Source: Poecilobothrus nobilitatus (Eukaryota > Arthropoda > Insecta > Diptera > Dolichopodidae). From it: 64,000 nucleotides of DNA. Position numbers and translations under genes: made by a program. The DNA lies in NCBI GenBank assembly GCA_947095535.1, contig OX352774.1, positions 1,612,001 through 1,676,000 on the forward strand, in the 5' to 3' direction. A model generated the notes under the pieces. It searched no databases and was not told the origin of the DNA. It saw only the letters and a program-made list of their open reading frames with translations. Below are positions 14,372 to 26,198 of the stretch, one piece after another (position 1 is the first letter of the stretch; the number at the start of each line of letters is the position of its first letter).

Positions 14372-15417
14372 TTTAAACTAAAGTATTTTAATGATTATTT
14401 ACAGACAAAAAATTTTTTTTTTGCTTTATCAAACTAAAAAAAAATCGTCTCGAAAAGAAAACTCGTGGCAAAATATGGCGAAACGATCTTACTCAATATT
14501 TCTACTAGAAAGGTGTATGTAGTTAGACTTTTTATTTTTTATTAATTACGTAAATTATATTTTAATTCACTATAATGATTTAGATATTATTAAAAATATA
14601 TATTTATTTGCGTTCAGTGCACTGAAATTTCATAATTAATTTAAAAAATTAAAATTTAATTTCGATTCTTTTTTACAATAAAAAAAATTGAAATTCCTGC
14701 AAGTGCACAGAACTCGCCCAATAACCTAGCGAGCTTTACTACTGAATTTAGCAGAAATTAATTTTCCTTAGGTTGATAAAAAATCGTTGGAATCATCATC
14801 ATAGCATAAACGTCAAATTTTTGCGGCTTCAATGGTATAAGTCGACTTTTGTTATTTGAATTAGCTCCTAATGAATTCCACAGTAAATTCTTTTGGGTTT
14901 TTGGTATTTGACAAACTTTGATGGAATTTCATATATGTGAATGAATAATGAAATTATGAACTATAAGTTGAATAAAATAAAAAAATCTTAATTTTTTGTT
15001 ATTTTTAAGTATAAATTTGCAAATTGTTTGAACTAAATATTTTTCAATTATCAGTTTGAAAGAACAAGAACTAAATAACTTAAAAACAAATTATATAATT
15101 TAATTAATAATTTATAATTATTTGCTGATTTAGTGATTTATAATGATTTAATATTTGTTTTTTATTTAGTTTATGAATTTTTTAATTTTGATTTGGATGT
15201 AAAATCATATTATAAAGAGCAGAGAATGCAGGAATTCTGTATAATTACAATTTTTTCCTATATTTCTCAAATAATTATGCACATACTGGTCACATCACAT
15301 GCATACATCATGCATAACAATGCATAAGTGTAAACATTCAAAAAAAATATTCCATTTTCACGTTTTTTTTTAAATTCATCCAACCAACTTTCCAAACATC
15401 AAAATTGTTTTACAACT
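14372..15417. other. eRF1 5' flank and intergenic sequence
   Basis: The 5' UTR and promoter of eRF1 should lie just above 14372. A CG-containing stretch near 14435-14500 (TCGTCTCGAAAAG, ATGGCGAAACGATC) stands out from the AT-rich background, but I see no clear core promoter. Nothing coding is recognisable up to 15417. Confidence 0.35.
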
Positions 15418-15486
15418 TGCCCATACACGATACAACTTATCAAGTTCGTGGACCTGTTCTAAAACCTGGTCCGCATTGTATGGGCA
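15418..15486. repeat. Short imperfect hairpin
   Basis: TGCCCATACA (15418-15427) pairs with TGTATGGGCA (15477-15486). Nested inside are GGACC with GGTCC and AACTT with AAGTT. The whole is 69 bp. It may be a very short foldback element or an element end. Confidence 0.45.
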
Positions 15487-15494
15487 GCATACAA

Positions 15495-15725
15495 TTATAA
15501 ATTTGAAGTGTCTGACTCTGGGGTTTTTTATAATTTCGGTGATTTCATTCTATGCCTTTTTTCCTTTCTCTAAAAAAATTTTTTTTAGAAAATCACGGAA
15601 AAAGAGAGCAACATTTTTTTCAGTAGCAACATTATTTTTTTTTACTAATTTACAATTGATAGATGACAAATTTTATAAAACTAGTTATTTATTACAAATT
15701 TGAAATGTCTGACTCTGGCGATATT
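15495..15725 (+). repeat. Pair of short direct repeats around TCTGACTCTGG
   Basis: AAATTTGAAGTGTCTGACTC near 15499 recurs as AAATTTGAAATGTCTGACTC near 15697, about 200 bp apart. The interval between carries T-rich sequence with no coding similarity. Confidence 0.4.
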
Positions 15726-15795
15726 TTTTTCTTTCCTTAAAAAATATTTGACTTTACCCTGGGAAGATGAAGAGACCAACGCATTGCAACAATTT

Positions 15796-15987
15796 TTTTT
15801 TTTTTAATGCATTTCTCTGCCGCATTAATGTGGAAGGGAAATTACACAGCCTTTCCTGTTCTGGCGTGGCTGTACATGTCGTAAGAGGAAATAACTCTTA
15901 CGACGTGTGTGGGATTCGAACCCACACTCCCTCGATGTTTACAGCGTATTTTTTATATGCTCTTACCCACTAGGCCACCGAGGCCCC
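15796..15987 (-). repeat. tRNA-derived SINE, copy 3
   Basis: The minus strand shows GGGGCCTCGGTGGCCTAGTG, the B box GGTTCGAATCC, the shared body, and ATGCATTAAAAAA as the tail. It is flanked by AACAATTT (15788-15795 and 15991-15998), a short likely target duplication. Confidence 0.85.
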
Positions 15988-15998
15988 TGGAACAATTT

Positions 15999-17285
15999 AT
16001 TTTGCACAAAATTTGTAATATGGGAACATTAGCCTCAAACATTTTAATATTATTTACCGAAAATACACGGATGTGCATGTAGAAAGTTTTACTCTTCGTT
16101 TCATTTCATACCCTGTTCTCAATAAATAACTAATTTCATTTTGGAGACTTTTGGTATGCACAGAAAGAGAAATATTCATCAAACATTTTATGTTTTTATG
16201 TTTAACTTTTATCATTCTCACCAACAGTTTACATTTGCACCATTATTTAAATTTCGCAAGCGTGAGGGTGATGAAGATCAAGCTGACTGTCATTTCAACA
16301 CAAAATATAAACTGAAAAAATATATGAAATGTGCATAAAACAATTTAATGTTATAAATTATATTACTGAACTATATAAATATAATTAACAATATAATTTA
16401 ATAACAATAATTACCAATAATAACAATATAATTTTCCATTTTTTTTTTTTTTTTTTTAAATTTTAAAAATTTGGTCTTTCTCGTTTGCATTCTCATTGGC
16501 ATTGCACCGATAAATACTTGGTGAAAAAACTATGCAACGTTCAAACTGAAAATGTAAAATTTTTCATTTGTACTTTTACGAAATCCGGCCCCTGTTTCCA
16601 CGTCTATTCTTTCAACAGATACTCAACCACACTGCGTTAACACTAGTAGTTACTAAAGGTACGTTTAGACTCTATGTATTTTCAGAATTTATTGCTTATG
16701 TTAAACAGCTGATTAGTCAAAAGTGGAAGTACTTAACAGATAAAAATTTATTTTGTTTCACTGTTTTGTATTGTCATGTTTAATTTTTCAAATTTATCAA
16801 AATTAATTTTTATAGCTGAAGTTTGTAAAATTAAAATAATAGTTTTGAAATAATGTTTTAATAAAAAAAGATTAATAAATTATTTTCTAAGAATTTAACT
16901 TTGTAAATAAAGTAAGAAATAAAGCAATTTAATAAAATAACTTAATTTAGTAAATTAACTAATTTAAGAAACTAAATAAAGTATGGAACGTTTATAAATA
17001 ATACTTTCATTATTATAAAATGTTTTGTAAAGCACTTAAATTAAAATATTTTTATTTCAACGTGTTCAAAGTCTAAAAAAAGAATGAAAAATAAATTTAC
17101 CTACAAAAAATAAACATTGTCACCTGACAATACAAATCAAAAACCAAAATTTGATTAAATAAAATTTTTTATTTGACAACGAATGTTATATAACGACCAC
17201 CTATATACCGACTGATCTCTGAAACAAGATTAAAGGGCTTTCATAAAGTGAAAATTAGCAGATATATTTTAATAAAAAAAGATTT
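15999..17285. other. Intergenic, no gene seen
   Basis: AT-rich. A 65-codon open frame at 16141-16338 has no recognisable motif and is not called. Confidence 0.35.
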
Positions 17286-17289
17286 CGGA

Positions 17290-18290
17290 AGAGGAACTGG
17301 TATAATTGTCTAAGCTCGACTATTTCCTCGTTTCCTCTACTTTAAGCGTATCTGAAGAAGGCTGTAAAACTCTATCACCATCTGATCATTTTGCAATCAA
17401 ATTACATATTAAACTTAGTACATACAAGGTGGAGCAAATTCTTAAACCTATTTGTTACTCTTTTGATGAAACCGATTGGGAAAATTTCAGAATTTATTTA
17501 GCCTACAAACTTGAAAGAGTATGTGTAGCAAAAGATAGAATCATTGATAATAGTGAAATAGATATCCATTTTACGGAAATTGAAATAGCTATTCTTGACA
17601 CAGTGGCTTTGCATTCAAAACGTAATACAAGGAGTAACGGAAAGTATTAAGGGATATCAGAGGAAGCTAGGAAGTTGTTGAAATTACGAAATAATTGGCT
17701 TAGAAGGAGAAAAAGAATTTAACACCCCTATTTAAATAATATAAGCGAGGAGTATAAAAGAGTAACAGCTAATTTAAATTGTTTAAATAAAATAATAAAG
17801 GATAGGGTAGGAATAGAATTAAATAAAGCTTCAAATAAGATTATCCAAAATTAAGCCTTCTTCTTCTTGTTTTAAAGAAATTGACAAAATAACCGCAAAT
17901 ATTTCCAGGTTGATATTTTATATAACAAAGATACTTTATATAACGGAAGCACAACACTCAGTTCTATAAAGGATAAATTAACGGCATTCAAAAATCAATT
18001 TTCGGAAATTTTTACAAATTAAATTCCTGCTTCAAAACGTTCAATTTGCTGAATATGTTGGACTAAGATTTAATCAATTTTGCAAATAAAAGAATGCAAT
18101 AAAAAAAAAAAGTTTGGTTTTAAAAAAGGTAACTCAACCAATCACGCAATTCTATTATCAAATTTTGTTACAAATAACCTAAGGGATAAAAAATGTACAA
18201 TTGCACTAGAACTGGATTTATCAAAAGCTTTTGATTCAAGTTATAGACATCATTTGAAATTTTTTTTCGTTGAGAACGGTTGAAAATTAA
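17290..18290 (+). mobile_element. LINE remnant C: endonuclease end and start of RT
   Basis: At 17306-17650 the frame has LDYFLVSS and PSDHFAIKLHI, the SDHxxI block that closes a LINE endonuclease. Next come a linker with WENFRIYL and, near 17680, LLKLRNNWLRRRK. At 18080-18283 the frame KFGFKKGNSTNHAI then ALELDLSKAFDSS is reverse transcriptase motif A with its preceding GFxKGxST box. The part between is frameshifted and carries stops, and RT motifs B-E are missing. The clade is not assigned. Confidence 0.65.
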
Positions 18291-18311
18291 ATAAAAAAAA
18301 TTAACAACATT

Positions 18312-18595
18312 AGCGAATTTTGGCACGAGTTTTTAGATATATATACAAAAACTTCCCAGCACTTTGGAAAATAAAATCTAATAATTACAAAAATAAAAAT
18401 ACAAAGCCTGGGATGTACTTTTGTGTAAATAGAAAAAAATAGATGGCAATGCAAGTATTGACACCGTTAGAAAAAAAATTAACAACATAAGAGGTTGTTA
18501 CAGAAGAGAGTTGAAAAAAGTTATAAAGAGTGAGAGATCAGGAGTTGGTGGAAATGCATATATTCCAAGTTTGTAGTATTTTGATCATCAAGTTA
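18312..18595 (+). pseudogene. MADF-domain remnant
   Basis: In consecutive frames the plus strand reads EFLDIYTK, then after a shift FPALWKIKSNNYKNKNTKP, then from 18442 DTVRKKINNIRGCYRRELKK and finally YIPSL, stop, YFDHQV. This is the order of a MADF domain: FxxxYxxxPxLW, YxNrxxK, a VxxKIxxLRxxYRRExKK helix, and PSLWYF. The Trp of SLWYF has become a TAG stop. MADF domains bind DNA in insect transcription factors and in proteins that work with Harbinger-type transposases. Too little is left to say which. It lies directly after LINE remnant C and before a SINE. Confidence 0.6.
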
Positions 18596-18621
18596 AAATG
18601 ATGAATATATAGAAACTGGAG

Positions 18622-18811
18622 TTTTTATTTTTTAGTAAATTATCCTGCCACATAAATGAGACAAGGAAATTACATAGCCTCCTTTTAAGGCGTGGCTGTG
18701 ATTGTTGTAAGGCGGGATTATTCTTACGACGTGTGTGGGATTCAAACCCACACTCCTTTGGTGTTTACAGCGAACGTCATACGCTATTACCCACTAGGCC
18801 TACGAGGCCCC
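18622..18811 (-). repeat. tRNA-derived SINE, copy 4 (more diverged)
   Basis: The minus strand carries GGGGCCTCGTAGGCCTAGTG, a B-box-like GGTTTGAATCC and the shared body with a T-to-C rich variant of GCCACGCC. Possible 9-bp flanks are AAACTGGAG and AAATTGGAG (one mismatch). Confidence 0.75.
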
Positions 18812-19288
18812 TGACAAATTGGAGCAGTCATTTTAAATTTTAGTTATTTTAGTTGTATGGATTTCAATTATAAAATAAAAATATTTTAGTGTTTCGATTA
18901 TAATATATCCCAGTCTTTGAGGTGAAATTGCTGTTAAAATAAGATCTTCAAATGACTCCGGACTGAATGAATTTCCGGACTCTAAAGGGCCGTATCTTAA
19001 CATAAGTATTAGCTTTGACCGGTATCAACTTTATGTTCACATCTGTATTAAAGAATTTTTTAATACCGGTTTTAAGGCCGCAAGTATGTGGTCGTAATAC
19101 CACTGTAGTTTTATTTTAATTCAAATGACATTGTATGCATATTTATATTTTTATATATATGAAATATACCTAATTATACTTATTATTATACATATACCTA
19201 ACTTATATATACCTAACTTATATTATTTATATTTTAAAATTAATAAAATGTTAAAGTTAGAAGATGGTTAAAGTTAGAAGAAGAAGAC
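18812..19288. other. Spacer between SINE copies 4 and 5
   Basis: AT-rich with short TACCTAACTTATA repeats near 19195-19220. No gene is seen. Confidence 0.35.
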
Positions 19289-19467
19289 CTCGGGGGCCTA
19301 GTGAGTAAGAGCGTTTAAAATACGCTATAAACACCGAGGGAGTGTGGGTTCCAATATCACATACTTCGTAAGAGTTATTTATTACAACATTAAAAACCAC
19401 GCTTGAAAAGGAAAGGTTGTGTAATTTTGTGTTCACTTTTATATGGCAGAGAAATGCAGTAAAAAAA
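19289..19467 (+). repeat. tRNA-derived SINE, copy 5 (opposite orientation)
   Basis: This is the only plus-strand copy: CCTCGGGGGCCTAGTGAGTA, then AACACCGAGGGAGTGTGGGT, a decayed B box (GGTTCCAATAT), the body, and GCAGAGAAATGCAGTAAAAA. The damaged B box and several changes mark it as older than copies 2 and 3. Confidence 0.75.
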
Positions 19468-19739
19468 TTTATATATATTTTGATTTTTTATTTCAAATTT
19501 TGACGTATTTTAAAATTTTAACTGAAAAACAACTACATAGTACAAAAATCATAAAATGGCTGCGCAAGTTTGGGATGCGCCAGACCAAATGTAAGAGTTG
19601 TACTCCATCTTAGGTCGAATGTAGGCTTTATAGATATTAGACAGATCTTTAGAAAGAAATATGTTTTACAGCGGGACAGAAAACCCAAACATTTGCAGCA
19701 CTTTTAGCTATAACAAAAATATGCTCATTTCACAGCATT

Positions 19740-21660
19740 TTTTGATTTAGCTGCAAACCTAAAATGGTTAGACTTTCTTAGACTTTCGGATCACTCTATA
19801 TTTTGTCCTTGGAATCGCAGAATCCCCAATCCATTTGCAGAAAGGATTACCAACAGCAACAGCTCGGCATTTGTTGAAAAAAGCAGAATGCCATACTCGA
19901 TCAAAAGCCTTTGAGATATCAAGAGCAACAACCTCAGATTCGTCTGAACAGTGAATATTGGTGTTGAGCTTTTCGCTGAGGTATGTTAGAAGAACACCTA
20001 TAGATCTTTGACTTTTAAAGCCATATTGCCTATCATGCAAAATACCTCTGCAATCAAGGTATCTCATTAGCCTTTTCTTAAAGAGAATTTCCATAACTTT
20101 ATAAATGACCGAAATAATGGCTATTGGCCATTAGTTGGAGGGGTCGCTTTTGTCACCTTTTTTAGAGATCGGAGAAATATGAGTAATTTTCTATTGACTG
20201 GGAAATGATAATGAAAAAAGATTGAGCAGAGGTCTCGAAATGGGACAGGCAATATGTTTAGGAATCATCGCAGGAATTCCATCAGGACCAGTGGATTTTC
20301 TAACATTCAGATTTTCAAACACTTTTACTACAGTATGTGTTCTAAAGTACACCCTATGAAGAATTTTAACCCTAGTAGGATCAACAAAGGCTAGTACTGG
20401 AGGAATTTGTACTGTACGAGGGAGCGTAGAATTTATTGCAAAGGATTTTGCAAACTAATTTGATTTACCAACTGAATTTGATATGATATAATTATTGTTA
20501 TCAATCAGCGGCGGAAAGGATGATTCGCAAAAGTTATTCTTTATACTCTTCGCAAATGTTCAAAAAGAAGGATTGCAATGAGATAGTTATTTTACGTTTT
20601 AATCTTTGGTTGTAAAGAAACTTGTGCTGATTGATAATTCTCTTGCAATTGTTCCTGGCAACTTCTTTTAAATCCTCTTCTTTTGATTTAATTGCTTTCC
20701 TGCAGATGTCATTAAACCAAGGATTGGATTTAGTTTTAACCGGTTTATATGAACTAGGAATGACAAGTTTCATTTCTAGGATGATTGTTTTACTAATGGC
20801 ATCAGCAGGAAAGTCGACATCCCTACAACGGAAACACATTGACCAATCAAAACCTCCCAAAAAGCTATTCAGACCTACTCAGTCGACCCGGTTATAGTGC
20901 CAGACTAGCCTTTTAGGAATAGATTTTCCATTGGGTAATGTACCCATTGGAAAGCTGGATTTAACAAGGCAATGGTCGAAGCCTCCAATTCGGGCACTAA
21001 CAGAAATATTGTATTTTTCTGGATTTGATGTCAGAAACAAGTCCAAAATATGTTCATTTTGATTTTTTGGGTCCGGAATTCGAGTTGAGTTCTTTACAAG
21101 TTGAGAAAGTTGAAATAATTTTGAAAATAGTTCAACCTGTTTGCTTTCCGGGTCATTGTGACTTGAAAAATGTAGCCAGTTTTTGTTGTGGACATTGAAA
21201 TCACCCGCGACAGCAATCTCACATTCTTTTCCATAATTTTATTGATATTGCCGAATAATTCTTCGATGGCCACATCAGTTTCCAGCTCACTGGCTTGGGG
21301 GAATCTGTATAAAAAATAGAAAAATATTGTAGCATTTTCAACACGAAGTTTAACCCAGAGATAATGAAAAATCAGGTTGGAGTTTTTAAAATCATGAAGG
21401 GTGTTGAAACTTACATTAGAACTTATATATAAAGCGACTCCTCGGTGGGGTATAAAATGCGGAACAAGTGTATAGCCGTTCATATTATAACTAGTATCAT
21501 CACCTAGAACTTGAGTCTCGTTTAAGGCAAGTATAGCTGGTCTTTTGGAGTGAAGATGGGCTTCAACTGATTGGAAATTACATACTAAGTCTCTAATATT
21601 ACAAAATTGCAATAAGAAATTTGTTCCCACTAACTACAACTTGCTGGCGGAAAAGGAGGG
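19740..21660 (-). mobile_element. LINE remnant D (clade unassigned)
   Basis: Coding order runs down the minus strand. The endonuclease is at 21630-21094 (LLQFCNIRDLVCNFQSVEAH, PAILALNETQV, RGVALYISSN). An SDH-like end lies near 20990 (IGGFDHC in another frame). The linker is at 20860-20534 (KSNPWFNDICRKAI). RT fingers and motif A are at 20094-19768 (QYGFKSQRSIGVLL, VVALDISKAFDRVWH). RT motif C and everything after it are missing, except for about 180 bp of decayed sequence. Frames change several times. The long gap between linker and RT has a PIAIISVIYK-like piece near 20110. Confidence 0.7.
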
Positions 21661-22247
21661 AAAAAGATTTGAAAAATTTAAATTTGAAAAATTTAAATTT
21701 GAAAAATTTAATTTCAAATTTGAATATTAAAAAAAAAATATTATAAAACATAAATCACACATTGAACATACACAGTAATTATAAAACACAATGAAAACAG
21801 TGAAGAGAGAAGAAAAAAAAAATATAATAATAATAGAGATAATAGTGCCAGCACCAAAATAGCGGCGAACATTACAAACGAAAATCCCAATACAAGAGTT
21901 TTTAGTACCTTATTATACCCAGAGATTGCCTGCAATATTCACCACTAAATTAGCACTGACACAAACCTTTTCAAAACATTATGTTTTCTTTATCCCACAT
22001 ATAATATTGGAAATATATATAAAATAAAAATTAACAGCATTAATTAATATGAATGACAGTAGAATGAAAGAAAAATAAATATGCTGTTAAAAAAAGGTAT
22101 CAGATAGAAAAGGATGATTAGTTAGCGTGCATTGTTTAATACTAGTTTTGACAATTAATTGAAGTAATCAAAAATTAAAATCAATTTACAAAATTTAAAC
22201 AAATATTATCAAATTGTGAAATAAATTTAATTAATTAATTATACAAT
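21661..22247. other. 5' flank of LINE D and spacer before LINE E
   Basis: A short tandem array of GAAAAATTTAAATTT units lies at 21671-21722. The minus strand at 21935-21741 is open but looks like LINE 5' leader rather than protein. From 21940 to 22247 I see only AT-rich sequence. Confidence 0.4.
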
Positions 22248-23647
22248 ATGGAATTCAAATGCAGTAAAATTTGTTTGATTAACGATGCAAAAACTAAAAC
22301 TGTTTCCTGTAGAGGTTTTTGTCATCTTAAATTTCATGGCGTTTGTGTCAATGCTCCAAAAAATTGGTATAGTTCGTTTCGTGCCAAACATTTTGTTTGT
22401 GAGAATTGTTTAGAGAAAAATAAAACATGTGAACAGTTCCACAATAAAATTTTTGAGTCAATTGATGTTGTGAAGCATGATCATATGGGAACGGTAGCAA
22501 AATTATCTGTCGTTATTAAGAACAATGCTGCTAATTTGCAGGAAATGGAAAAAACTTTTGAAGCAATGAATAATACTTTGGCATGTTTTCCAGGTGACGT
22601 CAAGAAATTTATTAGTGAACAGATGATAGGTTTGAAAAAAGAAATCTCATTAATTAGAGCTGTTGTTGAGCCTTTGTCAACTCTAAATAACAACAATAAT
22701 AATATTAATAGAAATTTGGATGAATTAAAAAATGTGACGAATAATTGGAATAAACAGCATTTATCACTTAAAGAAAATATTACAGCTAGTGATATATCAA
22801 TGAGTTTCAGAGACGTTGTTTTAGCAGATTTAGATATTGTTAAATGTAAATTAGAGTTACTTCAGGATAACTACAAAATTAATAATTCCAATGTCTTCAT
22901 TCTAAAAGGGAGTCTTTATTTGAAGAATTAAGGATAGCAGATAGCTTGGACAATTCTGCTGTACTTAACAAAAATAAAGTTGCTGTTTCTGAGGTCATTG
23001 ATGCTTCTTTGAATTCTGGCAACATAATGGATGAAGCATCATGTGCAGTATATCAACCAAATTTCAATTTAAGAATTTTAAATTTACACATTAATACTAC
23101 AGAAAAGTTTTTAACTGATTTTATAAAAAAAAAATTTAATTGTAATAACGTTTATTGTAAAAAGATTACTCCACGTTGGTTAAAATTCAATCCAAAATAT
23201 TTTAATTTTAAAATTAGTGTCCCACCATTTGTAACTAAATAAATCAAGAATTCTACCGTGTGGAAACCTGGTACGATAGTGGCAGATTTTAATGATTTTA
23301 GTAGGAAAACTGTAAGTAATATAGCTAAAATAAATAATAAAAATACTAAAAATAGAATTTTAAATTTTGATAATAAGAATAAGAAAAATAACAAAATTAA
23401 TAAAATTAATAATAGTAGTATTAATAAAATTAATAATAATAACAATAAGAATATAATTAAAAATAGTAAAATGAAGAAAAATAATAATAGTAGTAGTAAA
23501 AATATTAATATGAAATTTAATCAAAATAATAAAACAGATAATAATAATCATGTTAGCTTTAGTAAATCAATTAAAAAAACACAAACTAGTACCAAAACAC
23601 ACACATTATTAAATTCACATAATAGTAATACTGATTTAAAAAGCTGA
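22248..23647 (+). pseudogene. LINE E ORF1: PHD-like finger, coiled coil, RNA-binding tail
   Basis: Residues 4-52 of the first frame carry a Cys/His pattern of PHD type (CSKIC, SCRGFCHLKFHGVC, FVCENC). A helical stretch with heptad-like spacing follows (residues 75-220), then a stop at 22931. Frame 22946-23242 holds the C-terminal half with ITPRWLKFNPKYFNFKISV, and 23258-23647 continues WKPGTIVADF before an Asn/Lys-rich low-complexity tail. PHD-bearing ORF1 proteins are known from CR1-like LINEs, where ORF1p binds the element RNA. Two frame breaks make this copy inactive. Confidence 0.65.
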
Positions 23648-24077
23648 ATTTTATCTAACGAGAATTTTACTTTCCGTACATCACCACTATACAAAAAGCA
23701 TTCTTTACTACCTTCTTTTAATAACTTTACTGATTTCTCGAACAATAAACCTTATTTAATGCTTCCAATTAATAAAAATAATAATAATTATACGCAGTAT
23801 AATGACGATAAAGACAGTATCCATAGCATTAAAGAGATTGATAGTATTAGTGATAGTAATAACGACAATAGTATCGATAATACTAGCTCGTTAATCTCTG
23901 TTAGCTCCTCGAAATGATTTTATTAATATTCCTATTAAAAGAACCACACATACCAACAACCAACAATTTAAATAACATTAAAATATTTTATCACAACTGT
24001 AGTGGTATGAGAAGCAAGCTCAATAAACTTTATCTTGATGCTAAGTCATACAATTTTAGTGTTCTTGCTATGGCTTA

Positions 24078-25378
24078 ATGATCTTTTTAAAAATGAGGAA
24101 ATTGATTGAAACATGGCTTAATGATTCTTTTAAAAACGAGGAAATTCTTGATGGAAATTGGTCCATTTACAAGAAAGATCGTGATTATCTATCAGTAAAT
24201 TGTTCGCGAGGAGGTGGCGTGCTTCTTGCCGTTAATAATTATATATCTAGTGTATCATTATTTACTGATACATATAAATCTTTCGATCACCAATTTGTTA
24301 AATAAACTTAGGTATGAATAATTCTGAATGTGAAATTCTTGAAGCAATTTTGAGCCTTGATATAAAAAAGCATGCTGGTCCGAATTTAATTCATCCAATC
24401 TTTTTATATAATTGTTCTCACAGTCTAATTTTCCCTCTTCATTTTATTTTCAATAAGTCACAAGAGTGGAAATCGTCTTACTTAACCCATATCTTTAAAA
24501 AGGGGGATAGAACATCGGTGAAAAACTATCGAGGTATAGCAATACTTTCGACTATACCGAAATTATTTGAAAAAATTGTCGTTGATAGAATTACTCCTAT
24601 CATAAATGCAAAACTCATTGAACAACAACATGGTTTCAGAAAAGGTCGTCCCACTACAACGAACCTTATGGTTTACACATCTGAAATCCTGAATCAAATG
24701 GAGAAAGGATACCAAGTTGATGCAATTTACACTGATTTTAGCAAAGCTTTCGATCGTGTAGATCACTTCACTTTTGGCATTTCGGGTTCATTTCTTGAGT
24801 GGCTTAATTCTTATCTTTCAGAAAGAACTCAAAATGTTAAATTTCAAGGTGTATTATCCAACACAATCGGAGTTACTTCCGGTGTTCCACAAGGAAGCCA
24901 TTTAGGCTCACTTCTGTTTAACGTATTTATTTCAGATCTTTCAGAATATCTATGCAATATACCTCACATTTCGTTTTCTGATGACCTAAAAATATATCAA
25001 GGTATTAAAGATAATTGTGATGCAGCTATACTTCAATCAAGCTTATCAGTGTTACAAGCTTGGTGCACGTCAAATAAATAGGAACTCAACATACAGAAAT
25101 GTAAAGTTATAAGCTTTACGCGAAAACGATTTTCTTTAATATACAACTACAAAATAGATAACGTAACTTTGGAAAGGGTTTTTAGCATTACTGATTTAGG
25201 AATTCTTTTCGATAATAAACTTAATTTTAATCTTCACTATGATCTAATAGTTTCAAAGGCTAATAAAATGTTAGGTTTCATTAAGAGAAGAGCTAAAGAA
25301 TTCAGTGACATAGCTGTGACTAAATGTCTCTATTGTTCGCTAGTTCGATCTACCTTAGAATACGGTAACATTATATAG
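24078..25378 (+). pseudogene. LINE E ORF2: endonuclease start, reverse transcriptase and thumb
   Basis: The endonuclease piece ends FDHQFVK at 24305. RT proper has SSYLTHIFKKGDRTSVKNYR (fingers), QQHGFRKGRPTTTNLM, motif A IYTDFSKAFDRVDH, motif B SGVPQGSHLGSLLFN and motif C ISFSDDLKIY. Motif C has Ser where Ala is usual but keeps both Asp residues. The thumb continues VFSITDLGILFDNKLNFN. The RT core itself is intact over 255 codons, unlike the rest of the element. Confidence 0.75.
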
Positions 25379-25835
25379 AATCCAGCCTTTCAAGTTCATT
25401 CCAATAGAATCGAATCAGTTCAAAAGCAATTTCTTTTATTTGCATTAAGAAATCAATATAATCCTTCTGATTTTGCTAATCTTCCTAGTTACACTACAAG
25501 ACTTAATTCATCAAATATGCTTTCTTTATCTTTACGTAGACAATTATTGTCTTCATGCTTTACTTTTGATATTTTGAATATTAGTATTTCTATCCAATCT
25601 ATTACTAACAAGTTTAGACTTAACGATAGTGTTAGGCAAACTAGAAATACTAAATTTTTAATGGATTACAAACATAATAGGTACAGAGTACGTTAGAAAT
25701 GAACTCATCAATAGATGTTGTACTACTTTTTACAAAATTAGTCATCTTTATTCTACATCCATCTCCAGATTTATTTTCAAACACATTTTACAACAACATT
25801 TTTGCACTTTAATGACCTCAAACAATTAATCCTTA

Positions 25836-26198
25836 CCTAGGCAATTATTTTTTTTTTTTTAATTATGACATAATTTAAACATAACACACTTATTGTAATA
25901 CTTAAAAATACAATAAATCGGTTTATGTTTTTTATTTAGTTAATTTTTTTTTTGTAAATTTTATAAATTGTAATTAAACGCTTTTAAGTAATGTTAAAGA
26001 AAAAAATGCATTTTTTTCAATTTTACTACTACTTGATAATAACATATCCAATTACATTTTATATGTTTAAAAAGTTAATATTAAACATGTTAAATTTCTT
26101 GTTACTATATATATGTATGAAATGTACAGATATCATACGATAACGTATAATTTTAAATATAAGCATTAATTTAAGAATTTGTTGTAACGACCTTGTTT
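25836..26198. other. AT-rich spacer between LINE E and LINE F
   Basis: No gene is seen. The open frame on the minus strand here has no family resemblance. Confidence 0.35.

Larger units (their letters stand above)
22248..25835 (+). mobile_element. LINE E: CR1-like element with PHD-type ORF1, internally deleted
   Basis: This is the most complete LINE in the window. ORF1 occupies 22248-23647 in three broken frames. ORF2 begins near 23970 with IKIFYHNCSGMRSKL, the LINE endonuclease start. It jumps near 24305 past most of the endonuclease to the RT linker, and continues through RT (24314-25081), thumb (25083-25378) and C-terminal domain (to about 25815). The missing interval is most of the endonuclease domain. 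A TAG ends the first RT frame after TSNK, and another interrupts NII. The 3' end is followed by A/T-rich sequence with AATAAA near 25910. Confidence 0.8.

Noticed and set aside
16141..16338. 65-codon plus-strand frame starting METFGMHRKR
   Set aside because: Too short, no recognisable motif, and no splice or promoter context.
23360..23551. Hydrophobic minus-strand frames rich in Ile/Leu opposite the LINE E ORF1 tail
   Set aside because: They are the complement of an Asn/Lys-rich low-complexity region, not membrane proteins.
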